The position numbers were made by a program, and so were the translations under genes. DNA of 64,000 bases from an uncultured Eubacterium sp. GTDB taxonomy: Bacteria > Bacillota > Clostridia > Lachnospirales > Lachnospiraceae. Under the pieces are notes generated by a model that was not told the DNA's origin, made no database searches, and saw only the letters and a program-made list of their open reading frames with translations. Location: assembly GCA_910584345.1 (NCBI GenBank), contig CAJTZX010000012.1, positions 14,263-78,262 of the forward strand. Reading direction: 5' to 3'. Within the stretch, counting starts at the first letter, position 1, and each line of letters starts with the position of its first letter. Below are positions 34,089-43,076 of this stretch, piece after piece.

Positions 34089-34434
34089 TTTATTGTATAA
34101 TGTATCTTGGATCATTATGCCTTTGACACACCTCGCGCCGCTTTAAAATTGTTCCGTTCGCTTAGCTTTTTCCACTGAAAAGGCGGAGTTTGGAAATTCG
34201 GGAGTATGAAGGGTATGAGCCGGATGAGGTAGTATAATTTGAAACGTAAATAAATTTGTGTCTTTAAGTGTATTTGTGTCTATCAGTTCAGTTGTTCCTA
34301 AATGTCAGAATTTTCAGTACTTTTAAGGTTGGCGGGAATGTCCTTATACATAGAACATCTACGATACAGTAAGGGGAAGTTGAGTTTGGGCGGTTTTCTA
34401 GTTGATGTGCCCTGGCGGTCGGTAGAGGAGGAAC
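34089..34434. other. Intergenic stretch with no gene
   Basis: I see no reading frame with family resemblance here. The left part contains short frames such as LEIREYEGYEPDEVV with no partner. Bases 34347-34425 are the left copy of an imperfect repeat whose second copy lies at 35163-35240 (shared TAGAACAT..TACG.TACA and CGGTTTTCTAGTT.ATGT). The two copies flank the Rpn-like pseudogene and are probably remnants of one mobile element. Confidence 0.5.
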
Positions 34435-35034
34435 GTGCTAAGCAATACATTAAAAATTGAAAATGGCGGGGCATCAGATGAACGGAAAGCTGATGATATA
34501 ACGGTGTCTTTAATCAGGGAAGCCAGGCCGGCCGGACTTTTTGAATATTTTAAAAGACATAATATCCGCACAGTGAATCCGTATCGTGGGATTTATTATG
34601 TGTAGGATGCAGTGCTGTTTCCGACACAAATTATAGTGGCCGGGGAAATGGAATGGAGAAGCCATGTATGGCTGAAAGCGCTGTCTGGAAAAATGAAAAA
34701 ACAGGATATGAAAGAACTGCTTGAAAAGACAGAATCTATAAAGCAGAAATTTGACAGAGAACTTGCGGATTCAGTTCTGGAAGTAAGTATCAGGGCAAAC
34801 CAGTGCATTGTAGACGAATTGGGAGGGGATGATAGTATGTGCCAGGCATTGTTAGAGATTATGGAACCAGAAATTAATAAAATTAAAGAAGATGCAGTAG
34901 CAGCAGTAAAGGAATATGACATTCTATGTGCGGTAAAAAGTTTTCGGGATTTAGGAGTTGGTGATAATCAAATTAAGGAGCTGTTGGTTAAAAACCACCG
35001 GTTATCTTTTGCGGAAGCAGAGAAGTATTTGTAA
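34435..35034 (+). pseudogene. Rpn/PD-(D/E)XK-type transposase-like protein, 5'-truncated with nonsense codon
   Basis: The reading frame ADDITVSLIREARPAGLFEY, then NPYRGIYYV, is broken by TAG at 34603-34605. It resumes in the same frame (DAVLFPTQIIVAGEMEW, HVWLKALSGKMKKQDMKELL, RELADSVLEVSIRANQCIVD) to LSFAEAEKYL and a stop at 35032-35034. This is a multicopy Lachnospiraceae family often linked to the Rpn/PD-(D/E)XK recombination-promoting nucleases. The N-terminal nuclease half is missing. One internal stop plus truncation make it non-functional. Confidence 0.75.
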
Positions 35035-35162
35035 TCTGTTATTAGAAAAGTCTGTTGTAATATTGGGAAACAAGATATAAAAGTAGTGTGTTTTATTTAG
35101 GGAAAGAATAAACACACTGCTTTTATATATGTTGATTAGAAATGATGTATCGGTTGGAACGC

Positions 35163-35285
35163 TCTTATAAATAGAACATTTACGGTACATAAGAAATGTT
35201 GATTATATACGGTTTTCTAGTTAATGTATCTTAGAATCCAAACGAGGAGGGCGTGCCAAACGGTACATTGAAATTAATGGTAAGC
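35163..35285 (+). repeat. Second copy of an imperfect 80-110 bp repeat
   Basis: It begins CTTATAAATAGAACATTTAC and includes CGGTTTTCTAGTTAATGT, both close to 34347-34410. In one frame it reads GGRAKRYIEINGKRSEYFVT after a stop, possibly a degenerate coding relic. The rest of the 310-bp gap between 35034 and 35345 holds no gene that I can recognise. Confidence 0.45.
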
Positions 35286-35344
35286 GTTCTGAATATTTTG
35301 TTACTCTGCAAGGTGGATTTTCGATGGCGTAGTGGTGGCTATGG

Positions 35345-35563
35345 CTAGAAAATCCAACATAGCAGATGGCAAAATTCAAATTTGGGATAAAGTGAGAGCA
35401 ATTTATTGCGGGCATTTTCTGCTGTAAAATGCCAGACGACTTTTCCGCACTCATCATTCCTCATACTTTCCCATGCACTTAATTCCTTCTGGACTTTTTC
35501 AAGGGAATCCGGCCTGCGTGCAAGGCACTGCCTAGTCATGACATTCAGTTCGATTTCCGCATC
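35345..35563 (-). pseudogene. IS630-family transposase, C-terminal fragment
   Basis: On the minus strand, IELNVMTRQCLARRPDSLEK, then WESMRNDECGKVVWHFTAEN, ARNKLLSLYPKFE is the typical last 70 residues of IS630/Tc1-mariner-like transposases (IEL..L..QCL.RR......W...RN.....V.W.FT..DAR.KL..LYP). The DDE catalytic part upstream is absent. It is relevant because the 160-bp foldback element at 63.7 kb has TA-flanked ends of the kind this family mobilises. Confidence 0.7.
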
Positions 35564-35743
35564 TTATTCTGGGTAGAAAGAAATGTGAAGATGGAGATCG
35601 TTGCTAGTGCAGGCTTTACCAAGAAAGTCAGGTTAAAAATAGTCTGAATTTTAGGACTATATTTATAACCTGGACAAAAAATAAGAAAAGTATCTTTCAG
35701 AGCTGACATATGATACCTCTTTTTTCGTTTCCTCTTTTGTTTT

Positions 35744-36829
35744 CTAAATTCTTTTATCCGCATAAATAACAACATCCTGAATGACCAGCTTCTGAACGGC
35801 AGAAATCAAGGTTGCCATTGCATCATAGTCGGGCTTGCCGTCTTTTGTCGGGAGCATAATATCAAGAGCGTCGGCATCTTTGGCATAGAAATTATGACCA
35901 TAATCAAATTTTCCGGTGTGTGCAGCTTTATGAATGGCAGAAGTCAAAAAGATAGATGCTTTCATCGGAACGGATTCGGTATGTACTACTGCTACATGAT
36001 CGTCAGCTCCATACTGATAATTGCGATACTTTGCAGAGCCAAACATATCAATCGTTGTTGTGTTCTTTTCAAATACTTCTACATGATTGCTGATATACGC
36101 AGAAATGCCCTCAGCCGTTTCTCCTGCGGTAACGAACGGAAGCGTACCAGCAATACGATCATCTCCCTTCAAACGCTTTCCTCGTGTCGATTTTCCAAAG
36201 AGCTTTTCGAGATTATATGCGTCCCATTTGAGTGACGTATAGTTTTTGAGAGCATCTTTTTCTTCACTGGATAATTCGTAATTGTCCAGTCCGCTTACTG
36301 TTAAGAAAGTGGACAGCTTCGCTACTCGCTCCTCTTCCAGGTCCGCTATAAAGGATTCCATAAAAGTAAAGTCGATTTTACCATGATTTGTTATAGGAAG
36401 CATAATCAATTGTTCTTTTAATGTTTCGACATTAAATCTCGAACTTCCCCAAGCAAAAGAAGAAAATGTTTTTCGCATTGAAGATAAGAAAAACTGAGCA
36501 TTTTTCTTACTGAATTCAGCATCCTTGGGCTTGAGAATTTTAATTTTGTCACTTGTAAAATATGGGACTTCTTGATAAAACATCGTTGCAGTGTCCTGAC
36601 CGAAAGAAATCGTGTTGCCGGGATTCAGAAATGAGACACTTTCATCAATGTTGCCTTTCTTGCCGTTGTCTGTACTTTGCCTAACAATGTATGGATGACC
36701 ACCATTCTCAACTAATGAAACCTTATTCGCATCGAATCTTTTTTTGTATGGTAAAACGTCAAATAAATCTCCGAGCTTAAATTCGCCCCACTTAACTGTT
36801 TTCAGCTTTTCGTTAAGTGAGGCATTCAT
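35744..36829 (-). CDS. BcgI-like type IIB restriction system, specificity subunit
   Basis: A 361-residue protein with two target-recognition halves of the HsdS/BcgI-B type. One starts VKWGEFKLGDLFDVLPYKKR and the second LKWDAYNLEKLFGKSTRGKR; each continues with a GG.PYIV/TLPFVTAG strand and GKIDFTFMESFI or GKPDYDAMATLISAV spacer helices. It reads the two half-sites of a bipartite recognition sequence for its partner. Its start overlaps the stop of the nuclease/methylase subunit (ATGA), and two subunits in the order A then B with sizes near 680 and 360 residues match BcgI. The recognised sequence cannot be predicted. Confidence 0.82.
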   Translation of the reverse strand: MNASLNEKLKTVKWGEFKLGDLFDVLPYKKRFDANKVSLVENGGHPYIVRQSTDNGKKGNIDESVSFLNPGNTISFGQDTATMFYQEVPYFTSDKIKILKPKDAEFSKKNAQFFLSSMRKTFSSFAWGSSRFNVETLKEQLIMLPITNHGKIDFTFMESFIADLEEERVAKLSTFLTVSGLDNYELSSEEKDALKNYTSLKWDAYNLEKLFGKSTRGKRLKGDDRIAGTLPFVTAGETAEGISAYISNHVEVFEKNTTTIDMFGSAKYRNYQYGADDHVAVVHTESVPMKASIFLTSAIHKAAHTGKFDYGHNFYAKDADALDIMLPTKDGKPDYDAMATLISAVQKLVIQDVVIYADKRI

Positions 36830-38868
36830 TTTCCCAGACGATCATCCTCCGTGCTTTGATTTTTCAGAAGATTCGACACTTCCCAAGCCAAATAATCACT
36901 GACTGTTTTCTTGAAATCTTCTAAAGTAGGCTTGGTGTCAATCGGTGCTGTTTGATTCCAGTCTGCACCGTTTTCGGGATCAATTTTATTCTCATAGTAC
37001 TCCTTTTCCGTGAAAATATTTAGTTTTGTTTTACCAAAGCGTACCAAATCCACAAGCTCGGCATAGCGTTCTTTTGCGCGGTCGGTGTCCCGCAGATTAC
37101 AGCTTGCTTTTTTACGGTTTGTTCTTGTATATCCGTCAACGGAGAAATCAATGAATTTTACGGTATCATCTTTCTGATGCGCTTCGCCAACGCGGAAAAC
37201 ATATATATTCGTCTGAACGCTTGATTTGCCAATAAACAGGTCAATCGGCATTTTTATGCTGGCAAGTAGAGTACTATGTTTCAAAATCGTTTTGTTGTAC
37301 TCGGTTGCTTTACCGCTGCCTGCAGAGTTTTGAATAATGATAGCGGCATAGCCCTTACTCATCATCGACAGGGCCTTTTCAACGAATACCATACCGTTTC
37401 CGGGTGCAGAATACGGCGGATTCAGAACGAAAGCATTAGCGGGGAATTTTTCATCATTCTTGCCAAATCCGTAGTTGCCGTTAAATTCTTTCAGCGAGTC
37501 TTTGTTCAGAATGTTGGAGCTGCCGTCACCCATCAAAATCATATTAAGGATAGCAAGCATATAAACTTCCGAAAGTATTTCAAGACCGAGAAGCTGATTT
37601 GCCTTAATTTCAGCTGATTTTAATGCAAAGGCATCTGGAGATTTAATCTTTTCTTTGGCATCCATCAGCATTTCGTTCATAGAAGCAACAAGTAGTCCCG
37701 CTGAGCCAGTTGCAAAGTCCCACACATAAGAATCTTTGTTTACTCTTGCGAGTTGTGCCAAAAGGGTAGCAACATAAGAGGGCGTAAGCACAACATCATT
37801 TAGTTTGTCCTGTGAAAAGCCAAGCCAACTGTACATCTCATTGAACAATTTACCTGTAAAATCCGTGCTTAACCCAATTTTATAATAAATGCCTAAGTCA
37901 TCAACAATTTTGGTAAATACACGTTTTAACTGGCTTTCGCCGTTTTCCACCTTGTTGATATTATCGGTTGTCAGTGTGTTTTGCAGTGTGCGAACGATTA
38001 AATTACGCTTTTCCTGCGGCAGATTTTTCTCATTCAGGAACGCTTTGATTTTACGGAGAATGATATCGCCGTCACGGTTTCCGTCTTCGGTTGAAGATTT
38101 CAGTTCGGATTTTTCAAGTGCTGCAACCTTACCAGGCACACCAAGCGTTGCAATAATAGATGCAGCCACAAGATATACACGGTCACGCTCACTCAGACCT
38201 TTTTCTCTTTGGTAAATGTCGTTATTCAGTTTTACAAGACTGGCATTGATTTCCTGCTCACGATGTTCTTTGAGTTTTTCGATTTCTTCCTGAGAGAGTT
38301 GGAGTCGCCTTACTTTTTCAATAAAGCCATCAAAATTGCTCTTTTTCAAGAAAGAAAAATCTGTATAATCGTCAATCTTCTGCCCGATACCGAAATTGCT
38401 CTTGGAGACATAATATACGCCGATTTCGTATTCAAGCTTACCGTTATCATTTTTATATCCGGTCATACCAACGGCGATTATATCGGTATAGCTCGTATAG
38501 TGCAGAAGCGCATTTGCATAATGAACAGCGCCGTTTACAGCATAAGAATTGATAATCTTGAAATCGGGTTGATTCTTTGCGGTTTTATTTGCAACTTTGC
38601 CGTCAGCATCAAGCATAACGAGTTTATCTTTATAGCCTTTATACTCAATCAAAATAGGATAATCAACCAAATTCTTATCCTGCAAAAGAAGTTTTGCATC
38701 GGGACGATTTCCTCCGACACCACCGTTTTTTGAATAATAGTCATTGAGCGCCTGATCAATTTCTGTGTTTAATGATTCCTGTTCCAGCTTATAATCAAGT
38801 TTATATGATTTCATCCAACCATTTGCAAGATCTGCAATGTTGGGTTCGACAGATTTAATTTTTGCCAT
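36826..38868 (-). CDS. BcgI-like type IIB restriction enzyme/methyltransferase subunit A
   Basis: A 680-residue fusion of nuclease and N6-adenine methyltransferase. The N-terminal quarter contains a PD-(D/E)XK pattern (RPDAKLLLQ then YPILIEYKGYKDKL). The methyltransferase has the SAM-binding motif I DFATGSAGLLVASM and catalytic motif IV LNPPYSAPGNG (the NPPY of gamma-class adenine methylases), with LGLEILSEVYMLAILNMILM between. No separate HsdR helicase is present, in agreement with type IIB enzymes that cut on both sides of their site. I chose the start MAKIKSVEPN because GGAGGAAATAACA precedes it; the longer frame to 38901 has no such site. An AbiE remnant lies upstream. Confidence 0.85.
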   Translation of the reverse strand: MAKIKSVEPNIADLANGWMKSYKLDYKLEQESLNTEIDQALNDYYSKNGGVGGNRPDAKLLLQDKNLVDYPILIEYKGYKDKLVMLDADGKVANKTAKNQPDFKIINSYAVNGAVHYANALLHYTSYTDIIAVGMTGYKNDNGKLEYEIGVYYVSKSNFGIGQKIDDYTDFSFLKKSNFDGFIEKVRRLQLSQEEIEKLKEHREQEINASLVKLNNDIYQREKGLSERDRVYLVAASIIATLGVPGKVAALEKSELKSSTEDGNRDGDIILRKIKAFLNEKNLPQEKRNLIVRTLQNTLTTDNINKVENGESQLKRVFTKIVDDLGIYYKIGLSTDFTGKLFNEMYSWLGFSQDKLNDVVLTPSYVATLLAQLARVNKDSYVWDFATGSAGLLVASMNEMLMDAKEKIKSPDAFALKSAEIKANQLLGLEILSEVYMLAILNMILMGDGSSNILNKDSLKEFNGNYGFGKNDEKFPANAFVLNPPYSAPGNGMVFVEKALSMMSKGYAAIIIQNSAGSGKATEYNKTILKHSTLLASIKMPIDLFIGKSSVQTNIYVFRVGEAHQKDDTVKFIDFSVDGYTRTNRKKASCNLRDTDRAKERYAELVDLVRFGKTKLNIFTEKEYYENKIDPENGADWNQTAPIDTKPTLEDFKKTVSDYLAWEVSNLLKNQSTEDDRLGK

Positions 38869-38919
38869 TGTTATTTCCTCCGCTTGTCCAATTGTTATCA
38901 TTAGCAGACCAAGATTTTA

Positions 38920-39126
38920 TCAATTTATCGTTGAAAATTGCCGCTGTAAACGGTTCTCAAGTGTCTTTCGTAATGCTTCTGTCAGCGTTGCTCCAACAAA
39001 ATCGAATTTATTAGCAAGATAATAAATATCGTAGTAGGCTTTCATTACAACTGGAAAATTCCATAAGGCTTAGAATAGCGTCAATCTGTTCGGCTAACGC
39101 TGTTTCAAGAGAAACTCCTCCTGACA
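38920..39126 (-). pseudogene. AbiEii/AbiGii nucleotidyltransferase toxin, C-terminal fragment with frameshift
   Basis: On the minus strand one frame reads SGGVSLETALAEQIDAILSL, then MEFS, and a shifted frame continues MKAYYDIYYLANKFDFVGAT, LTEALRKTLENR and a stop at 38920-38922. This is the end of AbiEii toxins (ET.LAEK.DAIL ... RMKDYYDIYYL...F). The nucleotidyltransferase active site that should lie upstream is deleted. The two pieces need a frameshift at about 39,048 to join. With the AbiEi fragment just upstream, this is a gutted AbiE module. Confidence 0.7.
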
Positions 39127-39353
39127 GAAAAGTTGCAGGCAAAGTTGATAACTTCGCCCACTTTCTTTTGATTTGTAGATTTTCCGATCGTCAGAAAATT
39201 TTTTTGAATATAGTAAGCCTTTAGCGGAAGCTGATAAAATCCCCTTCGAATCCTTTCGATAACCCCTTCTTTACAAAAAGCAGTCACCTCGTATTTATTT
39301 ATCCCTTGATCGGCAAAGTCTGAAGTTTTTACAATGCCACCTTTATTTTTCAA
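39105..39353 (-). pseudogene. AbiEi-family antitoxin, N-terminal fragment
   Basis: The first 50 residues (KGGIVKTSDFADQGINKYEV, then GVIERIRRGFYQL) are the winged-helix DNA-binding domain of AbiEi antitoxins (GG.......A...GI.+..L..L...G.+.R+.RG.Y.L). The remaining sequence loses resemblance and runs into the AbiEii fragment. A full AbiEi would be about 200 residues. The deletion that removed its C-terminal domain also removed the start of the toxin gene. Confidence 0.65.
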
Positions 39354-39488
39354 TTATCTTTTGTATGATTTCTTTTTTATTCAAGCAGACACCAACTTTC
39401 TGCATACAAAAAATAAATAATGTACGCATTTATTATAGCGTCCATTTCGTAGAATTGCAACAGCTAAATACGGACACAGATCCCCAAA

Positions 39489-39537
39489 ACCCTTACGGGT
39501 GGGAACAGGCGACCGCAAAAGCGGGTCTGCTTTTTTT
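39489..39537 (+). terminator. Double hairpin with T-run upstream of the GH5 gene
   Basis: A small ACCCTTACGGGT hairpin (39490-39501) is followed by GACCGC AAAA GCGGGTC (39511-39527, one bulge) and TGCTTTTTTT. The second is a plausible terminator. The pair might instead be part of a leader RNA, but I cannot match it to a known riboswitch. The rest of the 316-bp gap contains only the GH5 promoter. Confidence 0.45.
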
Positions 39538-39599
39538 AAACCAATAAAATGGCTGGTAGAAATACTCTGATATTCCCTGTATTTTCTCTGCTGCTTTCT

Positions 39600-39608
39600 T
39601 GTTATAAT
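39600..39608 (+). promoter_or_regulatory. Extended -10 promoter of the GH5 gene
   Basis: TGT followed by a perfect TATAAT (39603-39608) forms an extended -10 element, 61 bp before the start codon. The -35 position holds TATTTT, which is poor, as expected for extended -10 promoters or activator-dependent control. Confidence 0.5.
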
Positions 39609-39668
39609 GCAGGCTATAAAAGCTGCGCAGCTTTCAAAAAGTATGAGGAACAGGAGGTTTTTTATTGT

Positions 39669-41687
39669 ATGAAAATGAAAAAATGGCTGTCTGTGGCATT
39701 ATCTGCCGCATTGCTGCTAACCGGAGCCGGGTTGTCCGGGATGCAGGTTCGCGCAGAGGAGCAGGTACAGGATGCGGGAGGAGGATTGTCGGCTTCTGAA
39801 CAGTACGTGGCTGCCATGGGCGCAGGCTGGAATCTTGGAAATAGTTTCGATGGCGTGGATACGGACTTGAATGCAGAAGACAAAGGTGAAATGGCATGGG
39901 GCAATCCGGTCGTAACAAGAGAGCTGATTCACTCTGTGAAAGAAAAAGGATACCAGAGTATCCGTATGCCTCTGACACTGCATCATCGTTTTACGGAGGA
40001 AAACGGGACTTATACAGTTGATCCAAAATGGCTGGCAAGATATAAGGAAGTCGTTGACTGGGCGGTAGAAGAAGGTCTGTATGTGATGGTTAATATTCAT
40101 CACGATTCCTGGATCTGGCTCAAAGATTGGAACGGGGATACAAAAGCAGAAGAGTATATAAAATTTACACAGCTTTGGGAACAGCTCGCAGCATATTTGG
40201 CAGAGGAACCGGAACAGGTATGTTTTGAAACCATTAATGAACCGCAGTTTACAGCTTATGAAAACGTTACAGACCAGCAGCGTTTGGACAGTTTAAATCA
40301 GGCAGCTTATGATATTATCCGTAAAAGCGGCGGCAATAATGACAAGCGTATGATCGTTATGCCGACGATGAATACGAATCATGCAGATGAAAAAGTGCAA
40401 GGCTTGCTAAAGTTTATGCAGGGATTACAGGATCCGAACCTCATTGCAACCGTTCATTATTACAGCGAATGGGTGTACAGTGCGAATCTTGGAATCACAG
40501 AGTTTGATGAAGTGCTTGGCGACGACGGCAATACACCGAGAAAAGCAGCCGACCAGCTGTTTGACGTGCTGACAGATACTTTTATTAAAAATGATTTTGG
40601 TGTTGTGATCGGAGAGTATGGATTGTTAGGCTATGATGCAGGTGAAGATTGCTTGCAGCAAGGCGAAGAATTGAAATATTATGAATATATGGGAGCAAAG
40701 GCAGCACAGCAGGATGGTATCAGCCTGATGTTCTGGGACAATGGTTCCGGTATTGACCGCAATGATGCTTCTTATGCTTGGAAAAAACCGCTTGTAGGCA
40801 CAATGCTTGAGACGTCCGTAAAACAAAGATCATCTTATGCAACAGGGCTGGATACATTCTATTTGCAGGCAGAGACAAAGAATGACTTAGAGGTACCGCT
40901 GACACTCAACGGTAATACATTTACTGGTATAGAAGGTGCGGTACAGGGGACAGATTACACTTATGACGAGACTTCTGCAACAGTGACATTGAAAAGTGAT
41001 TTTATAAACAAAGCTTTCCGTAAACTGGCAGAGGATGCGTATGGTACTTTTGCGGATCTGACATTTACATTCAGCGCCGGAGCACCGTGGCATCAGTATC
41101 TTGTAAAATATGGGACAGTAAAAGTAGCAAGTGCAAAGGGAACTACGGCAGATGGCATTCAGATTCCTGTTTCTTACGAAGGCAGCAGAGTAAGGCGGGC
41201 GACTGCTTATATGGCAAACGGAAAAGTAGGGCCACAATCCAGCTGGTGGAACTATCTGCAGTATCAGGAAGTATTCTCTGCAGATTATGAAAATGGCTTG
41301 TTTGTAATTTCGAAAAATTTCTTCGCGGATGATACGGTAAAAGGAAAAGACGGGCTGATTCGGTTTGAAGTTACGTTTTTTGATGGAAACAAAACAGATA
41401 TTTGGCTGAATGTATCCGGTGACCAAATAACGAGTAAAAAAGCATTGGAGCAAAAGCCGTCGGTAACAGCTGTAAAAGTAAAAACCGGGAAGAAAAAAGC
41501 GCTGAAGCTAAAAAATGTAGCAGACGGGGCAGAAGTTACCTATAAGACTGCAAATAAGAAAATTGCTACAGTGACATCGAAGGGTGTGGTAAAAGGAATA
41601 AAGGCAGGAAAGACAAAAATAAAAGTAACTGTAACACAGTATGGAAAAACGGATACGTTTACCGGAAGTGTTCAGGTGAATAAGTAA
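39669..41687 (+). CDS. Secreted GH5 endoglucanase-type enzyme with X2 module and Ig-like tail
   Basis: A 672-residue secreted enzyme. The signal peptide MKMKKWLSVALSAALLLTGA is cleaved near VRA. The GH5 barrel (about 45-375) has GWNLGNSFDG, SIRMPLTLHH, VNIHHDSW, the acid/base Glu in FETINEPQ and the nucleophile Glu in VIGEYGLLG. An X2 (CBM-like Ig) module follows at about 400-585 (TLNGNTFTGIEGAVQGTDYT, FTFSAGAPWHQYLVKY). A bacterial Ig-like domain closes the protein (TYKTANKKIATVTSKGVVKG). It should cut beta-1,4-glucans such as cellulose, mixed-linkage glucan or xyloglucan outside the cell. CAGGAGG lies 12 bp before ATG 39669; the frame extends upstream without a start signal. Confidence 0.92.
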   Translation: MKMKKWLSVALSAALLLTGAGLSGMQVRAEEQVQDAGGGLSASEQYVAAMGAGWNLGNSFDGVDTDLNAEDKGEMAWGNPVVTRELIHSVKEKGYQSIRMPLTLHHRFTEENGTYTVDPKWLARYKEVVDWAVEEGLYVMVNIHHDSWIWLKDWNGDTKAEEYIKFTQLWEQLAAYLAEEPEQVCFETINEPQFTAYENVTDQQRLDSLNQAAYDIIRKSGGNNDKRMIVMPTMNTNHADEKVQGLLKFMQGLQDPNLIATVHYYSEWVYSANLGITEFDEVLGDDGNTPRKAADQLFDVLTDTFIKNDFGVVIGEYGLLGYDAGEDCLQQGEELKYYEYMGAKAAQQDGISLMFWDNGSGIDRNDASYAWKKPLVGTMLETSVKQRSSYATGLDTFYLQAETKNDLEVPLTLNGNTFTGIEGAVQGTDYTYDETSATVTLKSDFINKAFRKLAEDAYGTFADLTFTFSAGAPWHQYLVKYGTVKVASAKGTTADGIQIPVSYEGSRVRRATAYMANGKVGPQSSWWNYLQYQEVFSADYENGLFVISKNFFADDTVKGKDGLIRFEVTFFDGNKTDIWLNVSGDQITSKKALEQKPSVTAVKVKTGKKKALKLKNVADGAEVTYKTANKKIATVTSKGVVKGIKAGKTKIKVTVTQYGKTDTFTGSVQVNK

Positions 41688-41711
41688 GTAAATAATCAGA
41701 TAGAATGACTT

Positions 41712-41758
41712 CTCCTTTTATTAGAGGATACGAATCTAATAGAAGGGGGAGTTTTTTT
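41712..41758 (+). terminator. Terminator after GH5
   Basis: The arms CTCCTTTTATTAGA (41712-41725) and TCTAATAGAAGGGGGAG (41735-41751), partly mismatched, followed by seven T's. Confidence 0.85.
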
Positions 41759-41885
41759 GATACAATAAAACATATTAATTTTAATAAAAATGGATAAAAA
41801 TGGTTTAAATCTGTTTAATTTGTGATATAATGGATAACAGTCAGTTATATATGGCAATAAACTTTTTATATGAGGAGGGGATAAA

Positions 41886-43076
41886 ATGGCATTAAAGGCG
41901 GAAGATGTTTTCACACCAGGAGCATTTCCCGAATATACCTATATATCGCGCAAATCTGCTGTTTCAGATCTTTCTTATGAATTTCGTTTGATGCAGGCAT
42001 TAAAAGTATCTGGTTTTTTAACTTCTCTGGTAGGGCCTTCTAAAATGGGAAAGACAATTTTGTGTGAAAAAGTAGTGGGATTTGAAAATATAGTAGAGGT
42101 GTCGGGTGCAGATATTGGAAGAGAAACAGATTTTTGGAAACTGGCAGCCTCAAAAGTTGGTATGGCTTACGAAGGGCAGTTTTCTTCAGAAAAAATCATT
42201 GCTGAGACCAATCATAAATATTCTAAAAAAGAGATTTATTCTCTTACGAAAGATAAAATTATCAATTATTACAAAAATGAAAATCTCGTACTTGTTATAG
42301 ATGATTTTCACTATGCGCCGGAAGAAAAACGTATGCAGATTGCACAGCAGCTAAAAGATGCAATACGCAGAGGGTTTAAAGCGGTTGTTGTATCACTGCC
42401 TCACAGGGCAGATGAAGCAATCCGGAGGAATGCAGATCTTTCAGGCCGGTTAAGTATGATTAATATAGAGCCGTGGAAGGTAAATGATCTGAAAGAAATC
42501 GCCAAAATAGGTTTTTCAAAGATGGATATAAGGATAGAAGACGAAGTGGCAGAGCAGATTGCGGTTGAAAGTTTATCATCGCCGCAGCTGATGCAATATA
42601 TATGTCTGAACATTTGTACCATTTTGGAAATGTCAGGAAGGGAGGAAAGGTGTGTAAAACAGGAGATTTTAACTACCGCATACCAGTATACAACTGCAAA
42701 TTTTGAATATGGAGATGTAGTATCTTTGATGCAGAAAGGTCCTAATATGAGAGGAAAAAGCAGAAACAAGTTCCGGGCAGAAAATGGGCAGGAATATGAT
42801 ATATATGAATTAATTGTAAAATCTATTGCAGAGAATCCACCAATTATGAAACTGGAATTTGAAAATGTCAGAGAACGTATCTGTCGGCTGATAGCAGATG
42901 ACTGCAAAAAGCCTTCCCCGCAGGCTATGAAAGAAAGTCTTGCAAAGCTTCAGGAGCTTTTGGATGGACGTGAAGATATTTTTAAAGTTCTTGATTGGAA
43001 AGATGGGGTATTATACATTTTAGATCCGTTATTTTTGTTTTATCTACGATGGGGAGGAAACGGCAGGGATGTTTAA
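41886..43076 (+). CDS. AAA/STAND-like ATPase of a putative two-gene defence operon
   Basis: A 396-residue ATPase. The N-terminal part is VFTPGAFPEYTYISRKSAVS, then Walker A as GPSKMGKT (about residue 53), Walker B LVLVIDDFHYAP, a sensor-like arginine region (RRGFKAVVVSLPHRADEAIR) and a lid with SPQLMQYICLNICTIL. From about residue 285 a winged-helix-like C-terminus begins (YDIYELIVKSIAENPPIM, ending DGVLYILDPLFLFYLRWGG). This is the build of ORC/Cdc6- or STAND-type NTPases found in prokaryotic defence and mobile-element loci. GAGGAGGGG precedes the start. It overlaps the next gene by 8 bp. A -10 TATAAT lies at 41826-41831. Confidence 0.8.
   Translation: MALKAEDVFTPGAFPEYTYISRKSAVSDLSYEFRLMQALKVSGFLTSLVGPSKMGKTILCEKVVGFENIVEVSGADIGRETDFWKLAASKVGMAYEGQFSSEKIIAETNHKYSKKEIYSLTKDKIINYYKNENLVLVIDDFHYAPEEKRMQIAQQLKDAIRRGFKAVVVSLPHRADEAIRRNADLSGRLSMINIEPWKVNDLKEIAKIGFSKMDIRIEDEVAEQIAVESLSSPQLMQYICLNICTILEMSGREERCVKQEILTTAYQYTTANFEYGDVVSLMQKGPNMRGKSRNKFRAENGQEYDIYELIVKSIAENPPIMKLEFENVRERICRLIADDCKKPSPQAMKESLAKLQELLDGREDIFKVLDWKDGVLYILDPLFLFYLRWGGNGRDV

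Noticed and set aside
36826..38868. A type I HsdM methylase needing an HsdR
   Set aside because: An N-terminal PD-(D/E)XK pattern is present in the same chain and no hsdR is adjacent, which fits a type IIB BcgI-like system better.
39470..39540. A possible riboswitch or structured leader before GH5
   Set aside because: Two small hairpins are visible but I could not match them to any known class, and the second reads as a plain terminator.
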